Below, piece after piece: positions 48,318-57,549 of a stretch of DNA of 64,000 nucleotides. Positions within the stretch are counted from its first letter, which is position 1, and each line of letters starts with the position of its first letter. The DNA comes from Denitrificimonas caeni DSM 24390 (GTDB lineage Bacteria; Pseudomonadota; Gammaproteobacteria; Pseudomonadales; Pseudomonadaceae), in assembly GCF_000421765.1 (NCBI RefSeq), contig NZ_ATXQ01000003.1, forward strand, positions 264,491 to 328,490, read 5' to 3'. The translations under genes were made by a program, and so were the position numbers. A model generated the notes under the pieces. That model had not been told where the DNA came from and made no database searches. It was given only the letters and a program-made list of their open reading frames with translations.

Positions 48318-50087
48318 TCACGCCTCATAAGCCTTACGGTAGCTACCTTGATAATCAAAAATCCGCTCTTGCACCTGCCAGTAGTGCTTTTTCTTGCGTG
48401 CGATAACAAAGTCGGGAGCTGTCAGTAAGGCTTGCATCTCAAGCACTTCTGCAATCTTGCTGAATTCTTGCGGCGTCTGACTATTAGCTAAGCGCCGTCC
48501 AAACAGCTTGTTGAAAATAGTGCGCTGCGCCGGCTTGCTGAAATCAAAAGACTCACTGAGTTCCTCGCCATCTTCAGCGTGATAGGTGATTTTCAGCTTG
48601 CTGGCATTATTGCTGTCATTGGCGCTGAGAGTGATCCCGGCGCAACGGATCACCATGGCATCTTTGAGTTTCAGCGCATCGCGCAGCTGATCATCGGGAT
48701 CAATAATGGCTTTCTTACACTGATGGCAGTTACGCGCGGCGATATCATTTTCGCTGCCGCAGTGTGGGCATTCTTTAAAACGAAAACGGTAATCGCACTG
48801 CTGAGGCGCTGTCGGTTCATCCTCGTCTTCCCACGCCACCAGCCCATGACAACGGCGTCCATAGTGTTCCGTCACCTGCCCTGCATCGTCTGTTTTACCC
48901 CAAAAAACATTGGCAAAACCACAGCCCGGACACAGCACCTGCACTGGTTCACTGTCGGGATTTGGTTTCTTCTCACCGACTTCAGGGTGATACAAATTGA
49001 CATTATTGCCGGCGTAATCAATCACCAGACAATCTTTTTTGCCTGCATCCAGACGCAAACCACGGCCGACGATTTGTTGATACAAACTGACCGACTGAGT
49101 GGGTCGCAGAATGGCGATAAAATCCACATGGGGCGCATCAAAACCGGTGGTGAGTACCGAGACATTCACTAAATATTTTAACTGACGCTGCTTAAAACGC
49201 TGAATCAGCATATCGCGCTCACGCTGCTCGGTCGCGCCGGTAATCAAGGCGGTCTGCTCTTGCGGCAAATAGCCGGTGATTTCCTTGGCGTGATCCACAG
49301 TTGCAGCAAAGATCATTACCGCCTGACGCTGCAGCGCCAGCTCCATCACCTGCTCAATAATGGCGCGAGTGACCCTTCGATGTTTACCGAGCAGCGCATT
49401 CACATCTTTTTCTGCGTATTCGCCAAAGCGGTTCTGCGCCAGCGTCGAGAAATCATATTGCGCTACCGCAGCGTCAACCAAATCAGGCTTCGTCAGATAA
49501 CCTCGACTGATCATATAGATCAGCGGCAGCTCATAAATACAGTGCACAAAAGGCTTATCTTCTTCACTACGAACAAAACCCCGATAGTGATAGCGATAGA
49601 TCCAGCCCATGCCTAAACGGTAGGGCGTGGCGGTCAGCCCCAATACTTTTAGACCTTTATTTTGTTGGCGTAACTGCTCAATAATCCGCTGGTATTGACT
49701 GTTTTCATCACCGCTAAGGCGATGGCATTCATCAATAATGATCAAGGAATATTCATCTTTAAACTGCTCAAGATTGGCCGCCACAGATTGCACGCTGGCA
49801 AAGGTCACCTGATACTGACTTTCCTTACGGCTTAACCCCGCAGAAAAAATACCACCCAGCACACCATAGCTCTGGTACTTGGCGTGATTCTGCTCAACCA
49901 GCTCTTTAACGTGAGTCACCACCAGTATTTTACGCCGAGCCAGACGCGCCAATTCGGCAATCACCAGACTTTTACCGGCACCGGTCGGCAACACAACCAC
50001 CGCCGAGTCATCGGATTTACGAAAGTGTTTTAAAGTGGCATCCACGGCTTCCTGCTGGTAAGGCCGCAGTGTAAAGGGTGCATTCAT
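48318..50087 (-). CDS. radD: RadD-type superfamily 2 helicase
   Basis: 589-residue protein: N-terminal RecA-like domain with [10 protein letters not shown] (Walker A, about residues 35-44), IIDECHRL (DECH box) and LTATPYR; second RecA-like domain with [14 protein letters not shown] and QIVGRGLR; then a C-terminal part with zinc-binding cysteines ([24 protein letters not shown]). Length and layout match E. coli RadD (YejH), a recombination accessory ATPase interacting with SSB and RecA. Confidence 0.9.
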   Translation of the reverse strand: MNAPFTLRPYQQEAVDATLKHFRKSDDSAVVVLPTGAGKSLVIAELARLARRKILVVTHVKELVEQNHAKYQSYGVLGGIFSAGLSRKESQYQVTFASVQSVAANLEQFKDEYSLIIIDECHRLSGDENSQYQRIIEQLRQQNKGLKVLGLTATPYRLGMGWIYRYHYRGFVRSEEDKPFVHCIYELPLIYMISRGYLTKPDLVDAAVAQYDFSTLAQNRFGEYAEKDVNALLGKHRRVTRAIIEQVMELALQRQAVMIFAATVDHAKEITGYLPQEQTALITGATEQRERDMLIQRFKQRQLKYLVNVSVLTTGFDAPHVDFIAILRPTQSVSLYQQIVGRGLRLDAGKKDCLVIDYAGNNVNLYHPEVGEKKPNPDSEPVQVLCPGCGFANVFWGKTDDAGQVTEHYGRRCHGLVAWEDEDEPTAPQQCDYRFRFKECPHCGSENDIAARNCHQCKKAIIDPDDQLRDALKLKDAMVIRCAGITLSANDSNNASKLKITYHAEDGEELSESFDFSKPAQRTIFNKLFGRRLANSQTPQEFSKIAEVLEMQALLTAPDFVIARKKKHYWQVQERIFDYQGSYRKAYEA

Positions 50088-50239
50088 GTGGTGAGGCTTA
50101 ATCGTTATCAGGATTAAAAACGCTCATATTAGCAAATACCACTGCGCTTACCTGCTAGCCTATGAATAAATCTGTCCAGCGCTGTCGCTGATTTTAATAG
50201 CCACAGTTTCTGTGTGTTTGCCAGGAGTGCTTACAGCGT

Positions 50240-50773
50240 ATGAATGAAATTATCAAAACCCAAGGACCCGCCGTCGCTGCGGAACAATTAATTGATGTGT
50301 ATCGATCCACTCAGGATCAGACTTCACCCTGGGTAGTGATTAGCGATCAAGTGATGGGGGGCGTATCCACTGCAGCACTGCATCAAGATCAGCGTGATAA
50401 CTCGACCTGCAGTTGTTTAGTGGGCCGTACTCGTCTCGATAACAACGGTGGCTTTGTGCAAATGCGCTTTGATATCGAGCCAAGTTGCTTGCGCCCTGAT
50501 TATCGAGGCATTTTCATCGAACTGTACGGCAGCGCGCACGACTATAACCTGCACGTTAAAACAAATCAGCTCAGCAGACCTTGGCAATCCTTTCGCTGCA
50601 GCTTAGCGGTGGAGCCGCAATGGACTCGTTTCATCGTGCCCTACGCACAACTGCAAGCGCACCGCACCGACGCTGAATTCGAGCCTACAAAGATCAGAAG
50701 TATTGCTGTGGTGGCGATTGGTCAGGCGTTTGCTGTGGATATTTGTGTGCGGCGGCTGGGGTTTTTCCTGTAA
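50240..50773 (+). CDS. CIA30-family protein
   Basis: 177 residues matching the complex I intermediate-associated protein 30 domain: VVISDQVMGGVST, GFVQMRFDI, GIFIELYGSAHDYNLHVK and FEPTKIRSIAVVAIG. It folds as a carbohydrate-binding-module-like beta-sandwich. The bacterial function is unknown. Cytoplasmic, no signal peptide. A few bases upstream, CCAGGAG supports translation from the ATG at 50240. Confidence 0.87.
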   Translation: MNEIIKTQGPAVAAEQLIDVYRSTQDQTSPWVVISDQVMGGVSTAALHQDQRDNSTCSCLVGRTRLDNNGGFVQMRFDIEPSCLRPDYRGIFIELYGSAHDYNLHVKTNQLSRPWQSFRCSLAVEPQWTRFIVPYAQLQAHRTDAEFEPTKIRSIAVVAIGQAFAVDICVRRLGFFL

Positions 50774-51040
50774 GGACTGTTGTACAGGACTGCTGCTGGC
50801 AGCATGCGCACAAAAACCATCATGAGCCTTACTCATACATCAACTGAAATAAGCTCGTTGTCATTCATGTTTGTATCCACGTATAAATGCATCCATTCCC
50901 AGCTCTAGAACGCTAGAGCCATTATTAATAAGCCATAAACAAGAACAAGCGCTGCAGACTGCCGACCAGGAACGTCAGTAACGTCCAGCAAAAAAAGCTT
51001 GTCTTCAGGTTTTATCGCACGAATTGGATACCAGAACATC

Positions 51041-52024
51041 ATGACTAGCGACTTTATCTTTGCTATCGACAGCATTACTTTCGATGAGAATTATCATCCC
51101 TCGGACAACACCCGAGCGACGACTAACTTTGCTAATTTGGCTCGAGGCGAGAGCCGTCAACAGAATTTGCGTAATACGCTGAGGATGATTAACAACCGTT
51201 TTAATGCCTTAGCGCACTGGGATAATCCCAAAGGTGATCGTTACTCTGTTGAGCTAGAAATCATCTCTGTAAACATGAAAATTGATCATCAAGGCACTGA
51301 AAATAGCTTTCCTGCGATTGAAGTACTAAAGACTAATATTGTCGATCACCACACCAACAAACGCATCGAAGGCGTGGTCGGTAATAACTTTTCTTCTTAT
51401 GTGCGCGATTATGATTTTAGCGTATTGCTCAGAGAGCATAACAAAGACCAAACTCAATTTAGTGTCCCAGATGACTTTGGCGAGTTGCATGGCAATCTGT
51501 TCAAAAGCTTTATAAATTCAGACACATATCAACAAAATTTTCTTAAAGCACCGGTGATATGCCTTAGTGTTTCGGATAACAAGATTTATCACAGAACCGG
51601 CAATGAGCATCCGATACTCGGTGTTGAATATCAGCCTAATGAGTCCTCTTTAACTGAACAGTATTTCAACAAAATGGGGCTGGAGGTTCGCTACTTCATG
51701 CCGCCCAATAGCGTAGCGCCGCTGGCTTTCCACTTTTTTGGTGATTTGCTCAGGGATTACACGGATCTTGAACTGATCAGCACCATTAGCACCATGGAGT
51801 CATTCCAGAAGATTTACCGCCCTGAGATTTATAATGCCAACGCTGCGGCTGGCAAATGCTACCAACCCAGCTTAAAGAATCTGGATCATTCGTTAACGCA
51901 AATTGTGTATGACCGAGAAGAGCGCAACACGCTAGCGATTGAGCAAGGGAAATTCACCGAAGAACACTTCATCAAGCCCTACCAAGCCATACTTGAGCGC
52001 TGGTCTGCTAAATACGCTGCCTGA
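51041..52024 (+). CDS. mesX: MesX, accessory protein for folate-independent methionine synthase (DUF1852)
   Basis: 327-residue DUF1852 protein (SITFDENYHPSDNTRATTNFANLARGESRQ in part; HWDNPKGDRYSVELEII). Comparative-genomic and fitness work on folate-independent methionine synthases identified DUF1852 as MesX, required together with MesD and oxygen; the methyl donor is unresolved. Start at 51041 gives MTSDFIFAIDS as in homologues, although its ribosome binding site is weak. mesD follows 43 bp later. Confidence 0.9.
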   Translation: MTSDFIFAIDSITFDENYHPSDNTRATTNFANLARGESRQQNLRNTLRMINNRFNALAHWDNPKGDRYSVELEIISVNMKIDHQGTENSFPAIEVLKTNIVDHHTNKRIEGVVGNNFSSYVRDYDFSVLLREHNKDQTQFSVPDDFGELHGNLFKSFINSDTYQQNFLKAPVICLSVSDNKIYHRTGNEHPILGVEYQPNESSLTEQYFNKMGLEVRYFMPPNSVAPLAFHFFGDLLRDYTDLELISTISTMESFQKIYRPEIYNANAAAGKCYQPSLKNLDHSLTQIVYDREERNTLAIEQGKFTEEHFIKPYQAILERWSAKYAA

Positions 52025-52067
52025 ATTTGGGTTTTATAACTCACAAGAATTTAATACGAGATCCACT

Positions 52068-53096
52068 ATGAGCATTTTACTACCCACATCGACAGCAGGC
52101 AGCTTGCCTAAACCCTCTTGGCTGGCAGAGCCTGAGACCATTTGGTCCGCTTGGCGCTTAGAAGGCGATGCATTAATTGAAGGTAAGCAGGATGCTTTGC
52201 GAGTGTGGTTGCAAGAGCAGCAACAAGCAGGCATTGATATCGTCAGTGATGGCGAACAAACCCGCCAACATTTTGTAACGACCTTTATTGAGCACCTTGA
52301 TGGTGTTGATTTTACCAAGCGTGAAACGGTTAAAATTCGTGACCGTTACGATGCCAGCGTGCCGACTGTGGTCGGTGCCGTGAGTCGAAAAAACTCAGTG
52401 TTTGTTGAAGATGCTAAGTTTTTACGCCAACACACCCAACAACCGATTAAATGGGCGTTGCCTGGCCCGATGACCATGGTTGATACGCTGTACGACGCCC
52501 ACTACAAAAGCCGCGAACAATTGGCTTGGGAATTTGCCGTTATCCTCAATCAAGAAGCCCGCGAATTAGAAGCGGCGGGTGTGGATATTATCCAGTTTGA
52601 TGAGCCGTCATTTAACGTGTTTTTTGATGAAGTGAATGACTGGGGCATTGCCGCACTAGAGAGAGCGGTGGAAGGTCTGAAATGTGAGACGGCTGTGCAT
52701 ATTTGCTACGGCTACGGCATTAAAGCCAATACCGATTGGAAAAAGACCTTGGGTTCCGAGTGGCGTCAGTACGAGGAAGTCTTTCCTAAGCTGCAAAAAT
52801 CCAATCTGGATATTATCTCGCTCGAATGCCAAAACTCGCATGTGCCCATCGATTTGCTTGAACTGATACGCGGTAAAAAAATCATGCTCGGTGCTATTGA
52901 TGTGGCAACCAATACCATTGAAACACCAGAAGAAGTTGCCGACACGCTACGCAAAGCACTGCAATTTGTTGATGCGGACAAGCTCTACCCTTCAACCAAC
53001 TGCGGCATGGCTCCTTTATCGCGCGCAGTCGCCCGAGGCAAGCTCAATGCCTTAAGTGCCGGAGCAGAAATAATCCGCCGTGAGTTGAAAGCTTAA
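52068..53096 (+). CDS. mesD: MesD, folate-independent methionine synthase core
   Basis: 342 residues, corresponding only to the C-terminal catalytic half of MetE: SDGEQTRQHFVTTF, QFDEPSFNVFFDE, HICYGYG (His-x-Cys zinc ligands) and STNCGMAPLSRAVA (third cysteine). It lacks the N-terminal folate-binding half of MetE. Paired with mesX as described for the MesD family. The ATG at 52068 is chosen; ORF extensions overlapping mesX are not needed. Confidence 0.92.
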   Translation: MSILLPTSTAGSLPKPSWLAEPETIWSAWRLEGDALIEGKQDALRVWLQEQQQAGIDIVSDGEQTRQHFVTTFIEHLDGVDFTKRETVKIRDRYDASVPTVVGAVSRKNSVFVEDAKFLRQHTQQPIKWALPGPMTMVDTLYDAHYKSREQLAWEFAVILNQEARELEAAGVDIIQFDEPSFNVFFDEVNDWGIAALERAVEGLKCETAVHICYGYGIKANTDWKKTLGSEWRQYEEVFPKLQKSNLDIISLECQNSHVPIDLLELIRGKKIMLGAIDVATNTIETPEEVADTLRKALQFVDADKLYPSTNCGMAPLSRAVARGKLNALSAGAEIIRRELKA

Positions 53097-53151
53097 AAGA
53101 GAACAGCGTGTTTGCGAAAATGCTAGAGAGCGGCTAATAACGGCACGCCGT

Positions 53152-53780
53152 CTCTGCGAGGAGCGAAGCGACGTGGCAGTCCATAAGGGGTTTGCTGTAT
53201 TTGTAGGTCGGATATTTATGTCCAACTTGGTGTGACGAATGCATGGCCTGCGCTATGTCGAGCATAAATGCGCGACATGCAGTGGCTGCTGGCGGCGTGT
53301 GAATGCGGGCCAGCGGCCCGCGCTCCCAGACTCTCTGCGAGAAGCGTAGCGACATGGCAGCCCATAGCGGGTTTGCTGTATTTGTAGGTCGGATATTTAT
53401 GTCCGACTTCGGTGTTACGAGCGCATCGTCTGCGCTATGTCGGGCATAAATGCGCGACCTACAGTAGACGTGCTAGTGCCGCTGGTGGCGTGTAAATGCG
53501 GGCCAGCGGCCCGCGCTCCCAGAGGGGTATCACACTCTCTGCGAGGAGCGTAGCGACATGGCAGTCCATAAGAGGTTTACTGTATTTGTAGGTCGGATAT
53601 TTATGTCCGACTTGGTGTGACGAATGCATGGCCTGCGCTATGTCGAGCATAAATGCGCGACCTACAGTGGGCGTGCTAGTGCCGCTGGTGGCTCGTAAAT
53701 GCGGGCCAGCGGCCCGCGCTCCCATAGGTATCAGCGTCTCTGCGAAAATGCGCGACCTACATTGGCTGTGCTCGTGCCGG
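53152..53780. repeat. Tandem array of about 200-bp hairpin-rich repeats
   Basis: Three near-full units start at 53152, 53333 and 53537 (181, 204 and 201 bp), and a truncated fourth at 53738. Each begins CTCTGCGAG, carries a long imperfect stem-loop bounded by TGTAGGTCG/CGACCTACA (53202-53281, 53383-53463, 53587-53666) and a perfect 7-bp palindrome GCGGGCC-AGC-GGCCCGC (53305-53321, 53498-53514, 53701-53717). There is no credible coding sequence; short ORFs here are repeats of each other. This accounts for the 703-bp gap between mesD and the monooxygenase gene. Confidence 0.9.
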
Positions 53781-53799
53781 CTCGCAAAGACGACTTAGA

Positions 53800-55236
53800 T
53801 CAGTATTCCTTTAAACAGCGCCCGCGCGGTTGATCGCTTTCATGCAAGACCTCCTCAGAATGCAAAAACTCTGCCGCAGCGGCTGAGTCTTGTACCTTAA
53901 TGGCACTGCGCTCAAGCATCTCGGTTTCATACTCGCTTAGCACGCGACTGCGCAGGCCAGCCTCGCGCCAGTTTGATCGTGGGTGGCAACCTCTGACAAT
54001 CATGCGTGCCAACGACAGCGCATCCAACAATGCTTGGTTAGCTCCTTGGCCTTTAAACGGACTCATCGGGTGAGCCGCATCGCCCAACAAGGTCATCGGC
54101 CCCATATCCGCTAATACATCAGCACTCAATATAGCTCTGTCATACACCGGATAACCCGAGACTAAATCAACCGGCGTGGCTGCTAAAATCTGCGGAATAG
54201 GCGAGTGCCACTGCGCGCGTTTACAAGCCTCTGCCTTGAGCGCCTCAGATCCTGCATCACTTAAGGCTTTGGCTGCACTTTCTAGCACCGGGAAGCTTAA
54301 TTGCCACATCACCGAGTCGGCATCAAAAGGCATGATATAGATGCGCTCATGGCCATTAGCTGTTTGGAATACTGTGGCTGAGTCGAGCAAATCACTGTCT
54401 ACATCGTTGAGCGCACTGAGCGGGCAAATGCCCAAAATAGCGATGCAGTCCAGATAACGTAATGAGCTAGCGTCCTCACCTAAGACTAAGTTGCGCACTG
54501 CGCTGCGAATGCCATCGGCACCCACTACTAAGTCTGCATTGGCAGTTTTTGTCTCACCATCAACCACAAAGCTTAACTCGACCTCTGCCGGCGTTTCCTT
54601 AAGATCAACCAACTGATACCCCCACTTTAGCGCCTCATGCAGATGCGGATGAGCGGCCAATTGTTGCAGCAAAGCCAAGCGCAACGACTGACGGGCAATA
54701 TGCACATTAGTGCGCTTAGGCGTTTTAGTTGCATCGGTATGCTGCCAGTTTCTCACGCCCCATTCGCCGAGCACTGTGCCGTCGGTGCTGTGCATCACAT
54801 GACGAGTCGAGACCACACTTTTATCGAGCGAGACAATACCCAAGCCTTCGATGGCCTTGCAGGCTTGTTGCAAAGTGAGGCCGTAACCCTGAGAGCGAGC
54901 AAAAAAATCACGATCACGCTCATACAGCGTAAAGGGAATGCCACGGTGCAAACAGGCCACCGCCAATGCCACGCCGCCAATCCCGCCACCAATAATAGCA
55001 ACGTGTGGATAGTGTTCAGTATCAGCTACGGGAGGATGATCAGCCGCGCTCAAGCCAGACCCAAGGCAACTCGGACAAACAGATAAGTGCGCCTTCGGCC
55101 GATCTGGCGCAGCGCCGCCATGCTGTTCAAACTGCAGCAAGGCGGCCTGATAGCTCAGTTTCGCTTTCTTGCGGATATTCTGACGAATCCGTCCACGCCC
55201 TTGGCATTTGGAGCAAAGCGCCCAACTGGGCTGCAT
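53800..55236 (-). CDS. FAD-dependent monooxygenase with N-terminal CxxCxGxG zinc-ribbon-like module
   Basis: 478 residues. The N terminus (about 1-70) carries two DnaJ-like motifs, CSKCQGRG and CPSCLGSG, flanking a basic helical stretch, probably binding one zinc. The rest is a class A flavoprotein monooxygenase: VAIIGGGIGGVALAVACL (FAD dinucleotide loop), VGADGIRSAVR (DG motif) and LLGDAAHPMSPFKGQGANQALLDA (GD motif). The substrate is unknown. The ATG at 55236 is selected; an upstream TTG reading is unlikely. It lies between the repeat array and the accessory region. Confidence 0.85.
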   Translation of the reverse strand: MQPSWALCSKCQGRGRIRQNIRKKAKLSYQAALLQFEQHGGAAPDRPKAHLSVCPSCLGSGLSAADHPPVADTEHYPHVAIIGGGIGGVALAVACLHRGIPFTLYERDRDFFARSQGYGLTLQQACKAIEGLGIVSLDKSVVSTRHVMHSTDGTVLGEWGVRNWQHTDATKTPKRTNVHIARQSLRLALLQQLAAHPHLHEALKWGYQLVDLKETPAEVELSFVVDGETKTANADLVVGADGIRSAVRNLVLGEDASSLRYLDCIAILGICPLSALNDVDSDLLDSATVFQTANGHERIYIMPFDADSVMWQLSFPVLESAAKALSDAGSEALKAEACKRAQWHSPIPQILAATPVDLVSGYPVYDRAILSADVLADMGPMTLLGDAAHPMSPFKGQGANQALLDALSLARMIVRGCHPRSNWREAGLRSRVLSEYETEMLERSAIKVQDSAAAAEFLHSEEVLHESDQPRGRCLKEY

Positions 55237-55511
55237 ATCATGAATTAACGTAATGTGACCTAGCCCTGAACTCACCCAGCTCAAGCAAGGTGGCTCTTGT
55301 CGTCAATGGTTTAAAGAGGATAGAAATTTAAGGGACAAGCATTATTTTATCAAGCTGACTAAACTTTAAGTGGATGTCCTTTTACGCGCCTCAATAGGTC
55401 ACTTGTGAGCTCTAACGCCGTAGAGGCGCAAGATTCCTTTCAAAACATGCGTTTCGTTTGCTCCGCCGTAGACCACTTAAAGCCAGTGTAATTGACGGGC
55501 GGGCTAAATTC
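55237..55511. other. Non-coding stretch before the accessory region
   Basis: 275 bp with no supported gene. It contains CTCTAACGCC (near 55421) and GC-rich inverted fragments reminiscent of a decayed attC site, but no matching right core site was found. Confidence 0.3.
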
Positions 55512-56300
55512 TCAGCCAATAACCGTTGGCGGCAAGTAAATAGTGAATTCATTTATTGGCTCGATCAAGACACTGTAAGGTGATTGTTGCTCTGCAACTT
55601 TGACGATACCGAGATCAGACAACAGCTTGAAATTTGCAGAGCGCAATTTAGCAGGTTTAACCTGCAACTCTTTGTGCCACACCCGATAGGTACCGAGCTT
55701 ATTGTCTCTTCGATAATAAAACCCAGCGAGCGGATGAGTAAGATAGACCAGCGCTGACTCAGTATCAGGAAAGCCTGGAAAATCAAATGTGTCAGACTCT
55801 GATTGGACTAATTCAACCGACGCTTGAGCCCAAGCAGATGAGGTTTTCATGCGGTACTTTTCGTATAAACCAGTTGTTTCATTTAAGGCGCAATTGAACC
55901 TGATCTTTCCCGCGTGCCAAGGCATACTCCATACATAGCGCGGCACCGCTAATGTCCAAGAATCAAGGGTTGTACCCAGAAACCAGACACAGTGCTCGCC
56001 CGTTTCAGTGTCGACAATGTAAATCCGATAGTCTGTTTGCCCCATGGTGAATTTGGGGAATGGAAAGGCAGCTAAAGTAAAATCGACATTAATCAGTGGA
56101 ACAACTGATATCAATCCCATTTTCTGGCCATTTACTTCAACGCTATCCAACTGAAAGCGCTCGGGGAACAACCCTTGAAATCTATCCACAGGAACAGCGT
56201 AAGTAATAATTGCGAAATGCTTTAAACCACAAAGAACATCCATGCCTTTTGGTTGAGGTCTTTCTATCAAGTAGTCTTCTAGCTTGCGTGATTTCTGCAC
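55512..56300 (-). CDS. DUF2071/YqjF-like protein
   Basis: 262 residues resembling DUF2071 (COG3361): FAIITYAVPVDRFQGLFPERFQLD, GLISVVPLINVDF and a repeated acetoacetate-decarboxylase-like beta-barrel pattern. It starts with GTG, with AAGG 7 bases upstream. Function unknown. Same strand as the downstream-lying cassette genes; no attC flanks it. Confidence 0.75.
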   Translation of the reverse strand: MQKSRKLEDYLIERPQPKGMDVLCGLKHFAIITYAVPVDRFQGLFPERFQLDSVEVNGQKMGLISVVPLINVDFTLAAFPFPKFTMGQTDYRIYIVDTETGEHCVWFLGTTLDSWTLAVPRYVWSMPWHAGKIRFNCALNETTGLYEKYRMKTSSAWAQASVELVQSESDTFDFPGFPDTESALVYLTHPLAGFYYRRDNKLGTYRVWHKELQVKPAKLRSANFKLLSDLGIVKVAEQQSPYSVLIEPINEFTIYLPPTVIG

Positions 56301-56350
56301 AATATTGCCTTGAAATTTAGCGCTTCCGGCAACAATGAGAATGCCATCAC

Positions 56351-56360
56351 GCGACCTACA
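56351..56360. repeat. Fragment of the hairpin repeat at a gene end
   Basis: GCGACCTACA at 56351-56360 is identical to the end of the stem in the 53.2-53.8 kb repeat array (CGACCTACA). It overlaps the stop codon of the acetyltransferase gene (56356-56358), so this gene's end coincides with a repeat remnant. A short match, so chance is possible. Confidence 0.35.
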
Positions 56361-56943
56361 CTGTCTCGCTTAATTTACTTAATAAATTAGATTTTACCGC
56401 TGGCCATTCCGCTGCAATGATGGAATAAACCACCGTATCCCTAATTGAGCCATCTTTCATTATTTGATGCTGACGCAAAATACCATCTTGTTTCGCACCC
56501 AAGCGTTCTATGGCTGCCCTGGACGGTTGATTGAAATAGTGCGTTCTGAACTCAGCCGCAATCGCATCATGCGACTCAAATAGTTTGGCCAGTAGCAGCA
56601 ATTTACATTCTGTATTAATAGGCGTGCGTCGTGCTGAAGATGAGTACCACGTGTAGCCAATCATGGCGCGCTTATTTTTTGCATCAACGTTGTAGTAGCG
56701 AGTTGTACCAACAATTTGCTGAGTAACATTCGAGCGAACAGCATATGCAATGCTCCCTGCTCTAGCGGCAGAAATTGCGTCTTCTACATAGTCACTCATT
56801 TCCTTTGGTCGCGGCACACTGGCAAACCAAAGCTTCCAAGACTCGCCATCTTGCACGGCTACTTTTAATTCAGAAATGTGCTCGAGCCGCAAAGGCTCAA
56901 GAGTCAAGAAGTTGCCTTTCAGTGTTTCTTCATTAATCCACAT
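56356..56943 (-). CDS. GNAT-family acetyltransferase (RimJ/RimL-like)
   Basis: 195 residues, GNAT fold: LEPLRLEHISELKVAV at the N terminus, IVGTTRYYNVD and GYTWYSSSARRTPINTECKLLLL with the acetyl-CoA region, and FRTHYFNQPSRAAIERLGAKQDG typical of RimJ/RimL relatives. Substrate unknown. It lies directly downstream of the degenerate attC at 56972-57020, so it could be a cassette gene that lost its own attC. Confidence 0.85.
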   Translation of the reverse strand: MWINEETLKGNFLTLEPLRLEHISELKVAVQDGESWKLWFASVPRPKEMSDYVEDAISAARAGSIAYAVRSNVTQQIVGTTRYYNVDAKNKRAMIGYTWYSSSARRTPINTECKLLLLAKLFESHDAIAAEFRTHYFNQPSRAAIERLGAKQDGILRQHQIMKDGSIRDTVVYSIIAAEWPAVKSNLLSKLSETV

Positions 56944-56971
56944 AGGGTTTATGTCTTTATTGTTTAGCTAG

Positions 56972-57020
56972 CGCCAAAAGAATCGACGCTTACGGCGTCA
57001 GGTTGCTTGTCTTGTTAGAA
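56972..57020 (-). other. Degenerate attC site (NTR-like cassette)
   Basis: The right core GTTAGAA (57014-57020) within TTGTTAGAAGC closely matches the site at 60284-60359. The left core GTTTAGC (56972-56978) is altered. The interior contains GACGC-TTACG-GCGTC. The stop codon and last residues (NKTSNLTP) of the adjacent gene are encoded inside it. Confidence 0.55.
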
Positions 57021-57439
57021 GCGGGCTTAGCACCCAAGCCTCGCAGCCTTTTGGCCAATTCGTCTTCATCGTATGAGTTGAGCGTAGCGCTACCGTCGCA
57101 GATACCAATGTACTCATTGTTGCTTTGGAAAATAATATATTTTCTTGCGACCGTCATTGGGATGCCACAATCTGCGCCACCCATACCCGTTTTAAGTTTA
57201 GTCGTCGGCTGAGGACTGCCTTTGTATGCTTCAATCACCTTGAATGTGCCCTCTATATAGGGCCATTCTTTTTCATTGACAGGCTGAACAACGGATGCGT
57301 CGCTCAGCTTTGCCGTAAAGACATTCATTGAATTTTGGAATCTATCGACCAAATCAAGCTGGAGACAACTGCAAGCATAGGCGTTGCTCGAAAGCAGAAC
57401 TGCCACACAAATTGCGACGCAATTAAATATTCGATTCAT
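56990..57439 (-). CDS. Secreted NTR/TIMP-like protein
   Basis: 149 residues with a signal peptide (about 1-22) cleaved just before CSCLQ, the N-terminal CxC typical of netrin/TIMP-like (NTR) domains. Later cysteines (GGADCGI, IGICDG) probably form disulfides. The C-terminal tail SNKTSNLTP is encoded by the attC. The ATG at 57439 has AAGG five bases upstream and is preferred to a GTG at 57445. Bacterial NTR-like proteins have no established function. Confidence 0.72.
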   Translation of the reverse strand: MNRIFNCVAICVAVLLSSNAYACSCLQLDLVDRFQNSMNVFTAKLSDASVVQPVNEKEWPYIEGTFKVIEAYKGSPQPTTKLKTGMGGADCGIPMTVARKYIIFQSNNEYIGICDGSATLNSYDEDELAKRLRGLGAKPASNKTSNLTP

Positions 57440-57549
57440 AATCACCTTCTACCTCTAGCGCGAAACACCGATGACTTTGACGCGACAAAGCGAAGACAAT
57501 GGTATCCGCTTGAAAATGCCATTTCGTACAGAAATGATCTTATGGATGT

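Noticed and set aside
48579..49172. 197-codon plus-strand ORF inside radD
   Set aside because: Antisense shadow of a conserved helicase gene.
53134..53725. Two minus-strand ORFs (73 and 88 codons) with similar sequences
   Set aside because: They are translations of the tandem DNA repeats, which explain their resemblance; no start signals.
53152..53780. Possible CRISPR array
   Set aside because: Units are about 200 bp with long internal palindromes; there are no short direct repeats with uniform unique spacers and no cas genes.
55400..55500. Possible attC site upstream of the monooxygenase
   Set aside because: CTCTAACGCC is present but no matching right core (GTTRRRY) or extended complementarity was found.
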